Of a stretch of 64,000 nucleotides of DNA, positions 39,129-51,960 are shown in pieces. The notes below the pieces were generated by a model. The model saw only the letters and a list, made by a program, of their open reading frames with translations, was not told the origin of the DNA and ran no database searches. The stretch covers positions 9,991,503 through 10,055,502 of the forward strand of contig NC_045143.1 of NCBI RefSeq assembly GCF_008831285.2, given 5' to 3'. Within the stretch, counting starts at the first letter, position 1; each line of letters starts with the position of its first letter. The DNA comes from Nymphaea colorata. Taxonomy: Eukaryota > Streptophyta > Magnoliopsida > Nymphaeales > Nymphaeaceae. The translations under genes were made by a program, and so were the position numbers.

Positions 39129-42100
39129 GACTATCTTCTCTAAAGATTGAACTGCTTGGAAGATTCAATATCATCCAAGTGTGAATGCCATACAACAACA
39201 CACCTACACAGAAGAAGTACTCAAATATGAACTGATATCATTATCCCAACCAGATTCCGGACAAATCAAAAAAATTATGGGGTGAACTGATAATGTTACC
39301 CCAACCAGATTCCTGTTAAGTCAATGAATACAGGTTGGTTCCCAGGAGCAATATTGTCTGCAAAAGCCTTGCATAAAAGGTAGGAAATGTCAGAACCTGA
39401 GATGATAGATAAGGAACATTTAAGAAACAAACGTTCCAGGTAAGAAGCCTCTTCGATTTTCAAAAGAAAGGACTATATAATGCATCAAGAAGGGAAACAC
39501 ATACACCAGAAGTTTTATATTTCCATAACAACCAGCACAAAAATGATAAAGGAAGAAAAAGCTTTTTCTTCCTTTTCTAGGCCATGCAGGAAATTGAGGC
39601 CCAAAAGCAGACAAATGAACCATCATTACCTATTACCAGTGTGTGAACCCAAAAGTGAAGGATAGAATGGAAAGGCAACCAATTCACATGATCAACATTT
39701 TCTTTTCAGATTGGCAACAAACTCAGGCAGTATAATTCCCTACCTTCAAAGAAAAAAAAGTATCAGAAATGTTCACATTTCCTATATACTGATCTTACCA
39801 AGAACTAGTCCACAAAAGCAGACAGATATTTGTATCTGAAATACAGATAAGAAGATACAGAAACTGTGCAGGAAAAAAAACCAAGTAATCCACTAAAAGC
39901 AGCAAACAATTTTATGGACCATGATGCCAAAAATGTTAACCACAAGGGCCAATATACAAAGACCAAATGAAAAACAGAAAACAATTTGCCATGAACAGAA
40001 GAAAGAAAGATGTGCCTCACAAGCAAATTGCTTCCAATCAAACAAAACGCTAGAACATAACATACTCCATGCAGCCATGAAGAAATTAAAACCTCGCATG
40101 ATGAAACATATGTATCAAACATCACAATGGCAAAAATTTGCAGGAAACAATAATTTTCCTACCTATTGGACAATTTTCCTTCCTATTTGACAAGACCATG
40201 TAGGTTAATTTTATTGCATGGTTAAGGATGAACTGATGAAGAGACAAATGTGAAAGATAGAGAACAAGCAGGTGGATCATAAGATCAATGTGGATGTGAT
40301 TACACAGGCACTTATGGACACATCACATCGTGCCATAAAATATATGTAACTTTCAAAGAATGCAAAACGAAAGGAACAAGTATCAATTCTTAGTTAGAGG
40401 TACACAGAAGCAAACCTGATGAACAATATTGCTAGGCTTGACACCATCTTCCTTGTTCACAACTTAAAAGTCGTCTGAAGCATTTGGTTACTCAGTGAGA
40501 CTTAAGATTCAACTGTCCACATTTAGAACATCAACTGCATATTCAATGCAAATAGCTCAACCAATGACTGTCCCCAATCATCTTCAGTGCTATGCAGGCT
40601 GAACTAGACGCACCTAAAAGTATACATGTGAAATGAGTACAAGCCATCGAACTGATAGCACAATGAAAGATAAGAAATTTGAAGACTGAACCATAAAAAC
40701 AGTAGAGATACACCAAAAAAAGCACTGGAACATTAATGAAGGTGTTCTTACACAGTGTCCTGCACCCAGGATCGAATAAAAATGTAAATTTTGACAGGAC
40801 TTGTATCCCTTTGTTTCAACTTCTCAACAGTACAGAGCGGTCCTGTTACTACTATTGAAAACATTCGGCCCCTTCCACCTAGCAACCCGAAAATTCATTT
40901 AGACTAACTAACATGATAATACAAAACCCTAAAAGCAAGCAAAAAAACTTTACTTGAGCTTTTAAGACCAGGCTTTAGTTTCCTTGTTCACTAATCTAAT
41001 AGATGGTGATTTCAACAGGGACAATGACAACTTTGAAAACATGCAATATGTAACAAATTTAAGCGTCCACCTAAACAGATGTTGGCCTCTCTGTGTGTGT
41101 GTGCAGAGAGAGAGATGCAAAAGGATCACTCTTTTTTTTTTTTTTAAGCTCTTAGTTTTCTATCGTTGCGTCACATTAAACTAGAAGCAGAAAGAAAATA
41201 TAACAGCGCGATAAACTTAAACCATAGTATGTCATTTTTGTTAAAAAACATTCTTTTGAGCTAAAATCGAAGAATATGCATTTATTTACTTTCATTGCTA
41301 TTGAACAGCCCATGCTACAAGATGAATCATTGCTCAGCATACTTTCCTCATCTTTGAGAATTATAAAATACAAGGCAGCTCAAATAACTAAAGGACTTCA
41401 AAAACATCAAAAGGAGAAAATATTTCACAAAAGGAAGCCGACGAGAACTGCTACAGTAATTACAATGTCAACACTGGTTCACAGTATATTCTAGAAAGAT
41501 AGCTTCAACTGGAACGACACCTCTAAACACATGACAAAAGAAAATACTGGGGAAGAAAAAAAAAACCCTAAAACGAGAGAAGAGAGAGACAAAGAGAGAG
41601 GTAACTTACTCGATTAAGACCAGACTTTGATACACCAGTTTGAGGAGAAAATGAAATTGCTCAGCCCGTTCTTCTGCAGGTGGCTAGACGGAAAAAATTC
41701 TCGGGGTAGGGTAGAGATAAGCAGGTAAGGCAGGCAGCAACGGCTTCTCGACAGACTGACGTTGATCCAGAGAGAGAAGCTCAAGAGAAAAACAATCAGA
41801 CAGAAAGAGAACAAGCAATGGAGAGAGAGAACTTGGCAGAGACCAAAAGAGATGCAGAGGGAGAGAAAGAGGCAGAGGTACGAAAATGGCGTGCCGAGAA
41901 AACGAAAGGGTAGCAGGTAAATGAAGAAAGGAGCGAGAGGTAGCCCCCTCTCTCGCTCGCTCGCTCGCTATCACCCTCTGCCTTTGTGCCTTTTGTGAGT
42001 CTAATGGGAGGCAAAAAAGAGGGGAAGTTGCAGAGGTTCCGCAAGAGAGAAGGTCCCTTAGAAGGAGACAACCCGATCCCGAGACCAACCAGAATAAAAA
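39129..42100 (-). promoter_or_regulatory. probable 5'-UTR intron and leader of the BEL1-like gene
   Basis: On the minus strand a strong donor CGA|GTAAGTT lies at 41610 and a plausible acceptor TCTTTAG|AGAAG at 39140, eleven bases before the ATG. This predicts a leader exon at about 41610-42100, pyrimidine-rich on the sense strand, and a 2.5-kb intron in the 5' UTR, as is common in this family. The leader contains an upstream ATG opening a long frame (42088 to 41684). The transcription start is unknown. Confidence 0.55.
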
Positions 42101-42905
42101 AGGATCCTGATTAAAGAACTGGCAGAAGAAACAACGCTATCATCAGGCAGCAAAAGCAAAGAAACCAACATCGTTTAAATAATAATTTTTCCTGTTCTTC
42201 CTCCCACTCTTTTTTTAATTTTAGTTTTTTCTGGTTTTCCCTTTTTTTTTTCTGGTGGGGTGGAAAGAAAGTCATACTTCACCTTTGCACGTGAGATTTC
42301 ACCATGAGGGAAAAACATTTGAATTATTAATAGATGAAAAGATTCACTAATTTAGGGGTGAGGGCTCCCCACTCTAGGTGATTCAGAAAGGACACGCTAT
42401 TCTCTTGCAAAGTACCAAATGAATTCTAAATTGCGAGAAAGGCAGCCTTCCAATGCCCTTTGAGATTTGGTCAATCATGGCTCTCATTTTTTTTTTCCCC
42501 AGTGAACCTTGTGGGTCTTGATTACTTCTTCCGTGTTACTTAAAATAAATAGGTTTAAATCTTTTAGTTTTTTTAAAATGTTGAACATTTCAAGACAAAT
42601 ATATATATATATATATCGAGATCGAGAGAGAGAGAGAGAGTGATAAATGCTAAACACTTACATACTAGCAGTTACAAAACAATTTGGACTCTTAATATTT
42701 TGAAATCAATGGTTGACAAAAAATAAAGAGAAAAACAAATATAAACTAAAAAATATCCATAATTTTTTCTTACTTTTTTCCTCACAACCATCAAACTAAA
42801 AAAGGTTTAAGCATTGAGATTGTTTATCATCTATGTATCATTTAAGCGTCCAACAAACTATTAATTTTTTATATAAATTTGAACAGTGATTCTCAGAGTC
42901 ATCCG

Positions 42906-43009
42906 ACCATCTAACTAAAACCGTCCAGTTTATCATAATGATTTAAAAAAAAATTAAAACCATCTAATTAAAACCATCCAATTTATCATAATGGTTTAAA
43001 AAAAAAAAT
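42906..43009. repeat. tandem duplication, about 52-bp units
   Basis: Two adjacent units start ACCATCTAA and both contain TTTATCATAATG followed by an A run; they differ by a few substitutions. Confidence 0.85.
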
Positions 43010-43161
43010 ATGATGAACATTTTCATCTATATTTATTCTTACTTTTTTCTTTTTGTTTTAACTTTCAACTATGTATCTGATTTAAAGGGACAACTCATGT
43101 AACCAAAGTCATCATTCACTCACTCACTCTTCATCTTATATATATATATATATATATATAT

Positions 43162-43291
43162 CCTTTTTTTTTGTGGGTGGTGAATTGAAATATCCAAGAA
43201 TATCTTAGATTTCTACTTGTATCAAACTATGTATAAGATAATCTAAGATATTCCAGGACATTTGAATTCACCACCCACAAAAAAAAAAAGG
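43162..43291. mobile_element. MITE-like inverted-repeat element
   Basis: The left arm reads TTTTTTTGTGGGTGGTGAAT, then AATATC...AAGAATATCTTAGA. The right arm is its imperfect reverse complement, ending GAATTCACCACCCACAAAAA. Arms of about 45 bp around a loop of about 30 bp would fold into a long hairpin. The matching place in copy B (about 52550-52625) holds a diverged palindromic relative, so it predates the duplication or inserted in both. Confidence 0.6.
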
Positions 43292-44270
43292 GTGAAATGG
43301 CATTAGAAAGAAGAAAAAAAATTAAGAAATCCAATGCCATTATCCTACCCCTCGGTCAACCGAAAGCAAATTGGACATAAGCCAGTCATACACAAAACAC
43401 AGATTCACAAAACCAGAAAGTTCTTGGAACTTCCAACTATCGTACTTCTCAACTGCACATTTGAATCGGCATAAACAAGCTAGAGAGGCATGGCGGGCTC
43501 CATGAGTTGTCGTCTTCGAAAGGCAGGCCCTGCTTCTGACCCATGCATGAGTTTCCAATTCCAGAAAGAGGAATCCGATTCCATGGTTGTTGGGGGAGGG
43601 CCTCTTGCCTCTTGGTCGGTTCAGTCCAGGGCCAATGGAGTCATTTCCTTTCCCCGTGTTTGGTTCAGGGGTTTAGGTTGGACAGGTTTTCCCTGCCACC
43701 CCCACAGATGGGGAAGTACAGTTAAGGTGTTAAAATCTCGTAGCGACCAGTTGGTAGACCTAAACCCTCCCTTAAACCATTAAAAAAAATGACAGCAGAA
43801 AGCCTCATGGTTTAGAAAGGAAGGAAATTGGGAAGTTGGTAGCTCTGCTGATTGATTCATCACACCTCCTGGCAACAGTCATGTGCTTGTATTGTCGATT
43901 TCTTGGCGTGGTTGTGGAGATAATAAAATAGAAGAAGATGTCACCAGAAAAGAAAACCTTAGGCTGCACGTTAGCAATGTAATGACCATTAAGTTCTGAC
44001 ATCTAATCACAAGCTTGAATTTGTTGTTTCTCATGAGTGCCTGCCAACACGATCTTAGCTACGATTTTTCAAATCCCACGATCGCCGGCAGAGAGAGAGA
44101 GAGAAAGATATGGGAGAAGAACCAGAATTCTTATTTAAATCAATCACCAATTGCCTTGGGCCTTGAGCTTTTTCTCCAATATTTTAAGCTCCCTGGGTAC
44201 TAGATCTGCAACCAAAAGAAACTCTCTAATGGCTTTCTTTAATATGAAAGAGAAAGAGAATCTATGGCTG

Positions 44271-44289
44271 CTCTCTCTCTCTCTCTCTC

Positions 44290-44328
<39 letters not shown>
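44271..44328. repeat. compound (CT)n(AT)n microsatellite
   Basis: A CT run (44271-44292) followed by a TA run (44295-44328). Confidence 0.95.
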
Positions 44329-44332
<4 letters not shown>

Positions 44333-44828
44333 TAGATGGTGACTGATTTTTTTAAAAAAATTTAAAGTCATCAAATGTGGGCCAGATCGGATAATAAGAA
44401 TGTCGACATATCATATTCGAATCAGATATACCCTTAATTATATATGTTTTTTTGGATATTCATTTGAATCCAATTTTATAATCTGAATCTGATTTTATAT
44501 TCATATATAAATCTGAATTCGAATTCTACCAAATTTGGCTTATTTTCAAAATGTAAGAGCATATTACATAAAACATAAAGGATGTTTATGATCTGAATCC
44601 ATATCCGAATGATCAGATGTATATTTGAATCCAAACCCAAATCTGATTGGATGTCATTTCTGAAATTTGAATTCAATCTGGTTTCTTCGTCAGATATTAA
44701 TTTTTTTTTTCATATTCAATTTTTCAAAACGGTTTGGTTGGATATCTTATCCAAATCAGATATATTGGCATCCCTTTGGATAGGTTAGATCTCCTCCCTC
44801 TCACTCCATTCCTCCTTCTCCCCATGAA

Positions 44829-44955
<127 letters not shown>

Positions 44956-45431
44956 AGTATCTTTAATGTCTAAGGGTGCCGTCTGTTTTTAGGGCCATGT
45001 AGAACCATTTTTCATGAATTCAAAACGTCAACGACATTCAAACGTTCGAATCTATATAACAAGGAAACGGTGAAAATGTATATGATCTGTTCGTTCATTG
45101 GATTTCAGAAAAGTGCCAAATGAAATGGTTTTATAAAATTTGATTCATGCATCAAAATTTTCATTCTTCTTTTAATCCTTTTAATGTTTATATTTTTTAG
45201 TTCATGGGTATAGTTGAGTAAGTTAGAAATAAGTGGCATAAAAGCATGCAACCTCTAGACGAATTTAGTAACGTAAAGTATGACACGCATATATATGCAT
45301 AGAGTGGTGGCACGTGATGTTGTTGTGTTTTAATTAGATAGTTTTCCTAATATAATGGAACAGGTGATAGAAGAATTCCCCAAAGAACAGTTGGTGCGCC
45401 TCGTGGACCGATCCCAATGAACATGAACGAG

Positions 45432-45433
<2 letters not shown>

Positions 45434-45490
<57 letters not shown>
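45434..45490. repeat. compound (AT)n(AG)n microsatellite
   Basis: AT run (45434-45470) followed by a GA run (45471-45490), inside a duplicated block; the same site in copy B has a much longer pure AT array. Confidence 0.95.
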
Positions 45491-45492
<2 letters not shown>

Positions 45493-46124
45493 AAGAAAGA
45501 GAGAGAGATGGCATCTTATCATTGACGCGAGGCCATAGTGAGACAATAATAAGATCTAATGTCTTCTTATATTAATTTTTTTTTATCATTGTCATTATTT
45601 ATTACGATTGTTCTTATAGTACTTAAAAAACCTCATGAAGCAGGAAATAAATATGTTTTGTCGCGAAACAATTATATGTTGAACGGGGACATTTTCATGG
45701 CCAGTCCATCCATATCCCTGTCCCTCTCTCTTACATGAAATTTATTTTTTTTGAGGTCCTTCTACCTATACCAATTGAACTTGAAGAATAAGAAAATACT
45801 ATATGGAACCGATTGGCACAAGAGCTTGTAAACGAAGTTGATAGGTTGTCAGTTTTCATTTTGAGTGTCAACTTTTTGTACTACAAAAGAAGAGTTCTTA
45901 ATACACAAGTTGAAACACAACAGAGGCAAAACTCTAAGACATCGAAAATACTAAAAGCTTTGGTTGTCTCTTGTTAAACTGTTAATCTCTCCCTCACTCA
46001 CCCGAAAACGATCACACTACCTTAGCCAATTTGCACTAAAAAAGCATGTGGTTAGCAGTTTTGGCTGCTTGTGGCAAATGAAACATCTGTTTGTTAGCTG
46101 GACTTGAGAGGAGAACTATAGTAT

Positions 46125-46245
46125 GAGCTGGTGTGGGTCACTACCTACACTAGCCTTTCAAAACCTACATTGCATTAGAACTGGATTCGAGTTTAGCTAA
46201 ATGCGGTGTCCACATGAGATCCCAGTCAGTGATCTGAATGCCCTT
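46125..46245. repeat. dispersed repeat, copy 1
   Basis: Matches 57435-57555 in the same orientation, sharing GAGTGGGTCAC/GTGTGGGTCAC at the start, TTAGCTAA-like words and CAGTCAGTG/GAGTCAGTG at the end. It lies in a stretch (45.75-46.56 kb) absent from copy B, so it may be an insertion. The family is unknown. Confidence 0.6.
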
Positions 46246-47943
46246 TAACCAAAAAATCCTGGCTCTGCCGCTAGCTGGACTCCTATCTTTTGTCTACGAA
46301 TGAGTCGAAGAAGTTTACCCTTGCATACAATGTAAAGAAACCATTGGCCACGTTGTTTCATTGAGTTGTGCCAAGCCAAACCCACTTGGGTCATTTTTCA
46401 TGGCGACCTTTTTTCCAAATGTGTGAGGCATGCGGGTTGACAAGTATACTACTCGTCAGAGGTAGGGTGAAGGGTGAGAAGCTTTGACCTCTTGAAGATC
46501 TTTTCTTCCGAAAGTTGTTTCATAGATATGACGAGGACTTATCATTTTATTATTATTATTTTTTTCGGTTTTCTCTCTCAAAGAAAACCGGTGCATTGCA
46601 TGCAAATGCAATTATATAAAAGGAACAAATGTGACTTTTCTTTGGATGATTAAAAAATTGACATTTTGGCATGTCCGTCTCTTTCTTAAAGTTTTCCGGT
46701 GCTTTTAATTTTCGAAAGCTGCCAACTTGTTTTCCCATTTTGTTAATTATTTTTCTCTATTTATAAACGTATATGTTTATTAATTTATTTTATGTAGTCG
46801 GTAGATCCATTAAATTTTTATTGGTGTGAAGTAATATTATCCTATAAAACTAGTCGCTGACTTGACTCAGACAACCACCAAACTTTCTGTTAAAGACAGC
46901 TTCAACTTGCTATCTCTTGTCCGATAACTACCTCTTTTATCACCTCCTTCACTCGATCGGTCCACTCGTAGTCATAAATATATTGCCATTATTTCAAAAT
47001 AAAGATAGATATATTGTGGCCATTATCATAAATATCACAAACCTAATTTTTGACAAATAATAAATTTATTCTAAAAGTTCGCAAATATGCGCTCAACTTT
47101 TGCAAGAAATTGTCAAAGAAAATGTCAGCTTTTAAAGAGTACATGAGCGGTGATTTTTTTATTTTTTTCAAACCTTAAGCGTTTTTTATAATTTATTGTT
47201 ACTAATATTATTGTCATTGCTGTTGTTATTATTACGAAGAGCATTACGAAAGATATAACCGGCTGGAGATGAGGCTTGAGACTTGCTCCAAAGCCTTTAA
47301 TGAAAATCCATCAACCTTTTATGAACATTTCAACGCCCTCTCTTTCCTTTGTTAATTGGTATTATTTCATCACTCACATATTTTTGGTTCCAAGGTGCAT
47401 AGCATAGTTGATCAACCTAAGTATCATATGTTTTTAGTTCGATTTTCATAGACATTATTCATTTAGACTACAAATGGTAGCATGTAAGACACTTGAATTG
47501 AAAAGTATACCGTAAAACCAGCGAGGTCCCAAAGCAACCTTTTATCTTGGAGCGGACCGCCATCACTCATTATAATTTTGAGTCCTTTATTTGTACAATA
47601 CAATGGAGAGCCCTTGGCTTATAAACAATATTATGCATGTAAATAAACAACAAGGTCCTCTAATAATAAACAAAAGTTGGTTACATCTTCCTTAAAAAGT
47701 AGTAATAATATATAGAATTAGATCATGCTGTTGGTTGTGGTCTGGATCTTATGACAATGAATAGAATGGAGAATCTCACCTTTCAAGCACATGCACACGC
47801 TTTTAGCATGGTTTTACTAGAGCCCGTGTTTCCTATCAAACTATGTTCTTTAGATATGGTTTTTGATATTATAATATAGTATGTATGATTCCTTTTACCC
47901 TTTCTTGGTGTCCATGCACGTGTTCAGACAGGAATATACCACG

Positions 47944-47944
<1 letters not shown>

Positions 47945-48007
<63 letters not shown>
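47945..48007. repeat. (AT)n microsatellite
   Basis: TA run followed by a short GT run, at the outer end of duplication copy A. Confidence 0.95.
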
Positions 48008-48017
<10 letters not shown>

Positions 48018-48314
48018 TCTTTCATATATATGTGTTCTTTCATAGTCAACAATTTTGTTCATTTGATCTTTAAAGTAACTTGACACTTAGTAGCCAAAAT
48101 TAACATCCACACGCTGCAATAGATTACAAAAGAAACAAACAGAAAAATGAAAAAGATAATATTCATTCTCAAATTCCAAAAGTTTGTGCCGTTTCCGGTA
48201 TTAATCAAAAGAGATGGGGATGAATTGTGAACTGTTGGCGTTCCACTTTTACCCCTGCAGGTGTCAGAAAAAGACGAACGTCACCGCCCGTCGAAATAAC
48301 ACAACCCAAAACGG

Positions 48315-48339
48315 GATGACGTGGTTACGTGACGTCATC
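48315..48339. promoter_or_regulatory. palindromic cluster of ACGT (bZIP-type) sites
   Basis: Perfect 8-bp arms GATGACGT and ACGTCATC flank a 9-bp centre. The run contains TGACGTGG, TACGTGAC and the CRE/TGA palindrome TGACGTCA (48330-48337). Such sites bind plant bZIP factors. No gene start is evident beside it, so a role is inference only. Confidence 0.4.
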
Positions 48340-48783
48340 ATCTAGACCTACTTTTCCTACGAATCGTGGCGACCTTTGATTGGTTAAGGGCAGTTAGGTT
48401 CTTCGAGCGCGCATTAAACCAGTGGGACCCAGCTGTGTGCGTCGTGCCGCTCGGGTACTGGAGCCGGAAGCTGGAGGACCTACTGTCTGACCCAAATCCG
48501 ACCCAAAAACTTGGTCTACTAATTAATTCATGTCCACAGCTCAAATTAAAATGATCTAGGGGTGATTTTAGACTTAAAGATATTAACACACTGGGTTTTT
48601 ATAAACATGTTTGATGCAATCGATAGATGTCTCTCTCTCATCTAGTCGTTGCTATTTTCTCTAGATATCTCGGATCCATGCCAGAAATTAGATACTCCAT
48701 ATCATCCGAAAACCATGGATTCAGTTTCTTTTGAAGATTTGAAATTCATGTATTCAAAGCTTGAGGGTTTCAGTGGGCGGGTG

Positions 48784-49040
48784 TCTAGGACTGTTTTATG
48801 ATGCTTCAAAATGATACTTTCGTCATGTTTTAACTTGCATATCAGTTTTCGATGAGCAAGCATGTCCTCCTCCCCAAAGGTCTAGGGCTGTTTTATGGTG
48901 TTTCGAAGTGACAACTCCATTATACTTCAACTTGCATATCAGTTTGGGTGAGCGAACATACCTTCATCCTTAAAAGTTTAGGGCTGTTTTATGGTGCTTT
49001 CAAGTGACACCCATGTTATGCTTCAACCTGCATATCGGGG
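48784..49040. repeat. minisatellite, about 96-bp units, 2.7 copies
   Basis: Units begin at 48784, 48881 and 48977, each with TAGGRCTGTTTTATGRTG at the start and ACTTGCATATCAGTTT or a close relative two-thirds in. Units differ by substitutions, so the array is not recent; the last unit is partial. Confidence 0.85.
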
Positions 49041-50568
49041 CTCTCTTTTTGTAGCATAAAAGATTGAAGTTACGAGGATTTGAAAATTGGCCGCTTACTA
49101 GCCCCCACCCCAATCCCTTTGAAAAGGGTTTAATTAAACCCTGTATTTGTGGGCATATCCAACCTTTGGGGTCTTTAAATCCACCTCTCGATCGTAGCCT
49201 TAATATTCACTTTTGACATCTACAATTTGCACAAGCAAAAGACAAGTGCTTTGTTCCGGCCCATTAGGAGCGCACAATAATTCGGCGACTCAAATAAAAA
49301 GTATAAACGGTTTCAATCTAATCTGCAAGGCAAGCATGGAAGAGATTCGGTTTATTAAACTATACAAACTAGAAGATACCATTGATCTTTTCTTTTTGTT
49401 TCTTTCCTGCAATGGCAGTAGTACATGACTGATAAAGAGAAAAACAAATAGGGAGATCAGACTTTTTGAGTACTTGCAAACATGTCCTGATAAGGCCCCA
49501 TGAAACTTTTATGGATGGACCAACAAGGTAATCCTCAACTCAGTTAGCCCAAAATGTACTTGAAAATGTCTAGTAACGCTTGGGTGTTTCAGTTTGGGAG
49601 AAATGTAATAAGAGAGTTTTGAATGTGAATAATGCAAATTCTCTTGCGGCAGGGTGACGTACATGCATGCAAACACACATACGAAAACATTTTCAGGCAA
49701 CTGCCTGATGTGAAAGAACATTCATATGCCAAATGTAGACATAAAGAAGAACCACAGAAAATCCTACATATGTTACAAACAATATTGTGGTATTATTTTT
49801 GAAAATAAAATAAAAATGTTCAAAGACCATGTAAACATTTTTTTTTTAATTCAACATATTTAGTTCAATTGTATTTCAGTTGAACATTTCGAGACAAAAT
49901 CTTCATACCATATAAACCATGGGCTTCAGTAGATGGGGACCATGTACCAGAATGAGATAAGTTTGTCTAGGTTAGAGATTTTTATAAATGAAACCGTTAA
50001 TTGAGAGACCATATAAGGATATAACTGCATGCGAAGAATATGCCAAGACCCATTCAACAAAGATAAGTTCTCATGACATCAAGATGTCTGATTTAAATTA
50101 TATCAAGATATCATATTCAATCTCATAAACTAATTAAAGGGAAGGGAAACATGTGAGTCTAGATCAAGTGATCAACCACCATTAATGGTTACACATTACA
50201 TGTGCACACAAAATTGAATGTATTATCTAAACAGAAACTTGATTTGGAATACCATCTCAATATGCGCAGAATCACATAAACATTCTATTCTCCCTTAATC
50301 TAAAAACTAGTGCTCTAAAAGAACATCACTCGACTAAAAATGGCTCAAAAGGTAAACCAAAAACCTTGTGCATGTACATCTGGAGCATAAACACAAATGA
50401 CAAGAAGAAAACAAAAAGTTAGAAGGACAAGATAAAAAGTCATGAACTCGGATTAAGTAAATCAGGTCTTAGAATCCATAAGAAGGGAAAACCTCTTTAG
50501 CACCAAGCTTCCCTGCGACACATTTTAAAATTAATAGAAACAAATAGCTAGCAACAATGCAACAACTT

Positions 50569-51960
50569 TGACTACTTCTTTGAAGATTTAACTGCTTGGA
50601 AGTTTCAGTTGAGTCAAACATTAATGCCATACAACAGGATACCTACACAGAGCAAGTACTTGAATATGAACTCAAAATGTTATCCCAACCAGATTCCAGC
50701 CAAATCAATTAAATGAATGAGGCGTGAACTGATAATGTTACACCAACCAGATTCCTGTTTAGTGAATGAATACGGGCTGGTTCGCAGGAAAGAACAATAT
50801 TATCTGCAAAAGTAAAGTAGGATACGTGAGGCATTCAGATGATAGATAAGGAACATACAAGAAACAAATATGCCCAGTAAGAAGCTTGTTCATCTTCAAC
50901 AAGAAAGGAATATTTAATGCATCGCAAATGGCAGCATATGCACCAGAAATTTTATACTTTCCATCACAACCAGCATGGAAGATGACAAAGGAACGCATCA
51001 AAAGGTTGCTCTTTCTTGTCTAGGCATTCAGGAAATCAAGGTTCGAAAGTGGACGCAGGACCCAAAGATAGGATAGAAAGGGAAGAGGTCATTACCTAAA
51101 GCACCACTACTCCTAAAAGAAACAAAAACAAAACCCGAAACAAAAAGTAGTCAGAAGTCTCAGTTCAAATCAATGAAACTCAAAAAATCTCAAAATAGAG
51201 AGGTAAGTCATTTTTTCTAAGGCTCTAGCACAACACCTAAAACCCACAAAACCCGCTTCCATTATCAGCCTTCCATTGAACAGAGAGAGGCAAACATGGA
51301 TACCAAGAAAAAAAAAAAAAGGAAAACAAGTTGGTATTCCAAAAATTGACAGAGGACTCAGAAAGAGAGCAACAAAATTTTCAAAGTCTCATTTGCAGAA
51401 CCCCACAAAAGACAGAGCTGTCTCAAACCTCCCAAAGAACAACTGAAAATCGCACATGGGCAATCATCACCAGAAAACACCAAAAAACGATTATTGGAAC
51501 AATCAATAGATAAGCCCAGAACAAGGCCAAAAAAACGTTTGAAAAGGAAATCCAGTATTTCTCCAGCATGGACAAAAATGTATGAGGTTGGTGTTCATAA
51601 AATTGGCAGAAAAGAATTTTCCAGAAAGAAAGGCACATACACACTATCACCCTCTGTCTTTAATGCGTCTCGTGGGTGCAATGGGAGGCAAAGAAGGTGG
51701 GGAATTTGCAGAGGTTCCTCAGGAGAGAAGAACCCCTTAAAGGAGACAACCCGATCCCAAGAACACCGAGAATAAAGAAAAGGTCGTGATTAAAAAACTT
51801 ACCTAAGAAACAAGGCCATCATCACGCAGCAAAAGCAAGGAAACCAACATCATTTAAATAATAATTTTCCCCGTTTTTCCTCCCTTTTTTTCTCCACTCT
51901 GCTTTCCTCATCTTTTTCTTTTTCCTGGCGGGGAGGGAAGAAGGTCATACTTCATCTTTG
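50569..51960 (-). pseudogene. BEL1-like 5'-UTR/promoter pseudogene piece
   Basis: The part of copy B matching the leader region of the BEL1-like gene. 50569-51100 aligns with 39130-39680 next to the real ATG. 51640-51880 aligns with 41960-42200 of the leader/promoter, sharing AAGGAGACAACCCGATCCC. The acceptor used before the real ATG (CTTTAG) reads CTTCAA here, and the ATG is gone. 51130-51630 has no match in copy A. Confidence 0.7.

Larger units (their letters stand above)
47951..49454. other. spacer between the two duplication copies
   Basis: No gene seen. It holds a GC-richer patch (about 48240-48500) with a cluster of ACGT-core sites and a minisatellite (48784-49040), both listed separately. 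Confidence 0.55.

Noticed and set aside
41684-42088. Minus-strand 134-residue frame as an independent gene
   Set aside because: Its composition comes from a CT-rich leader; it is treated only as a possible upstream frame of the BEL1-like transcript.
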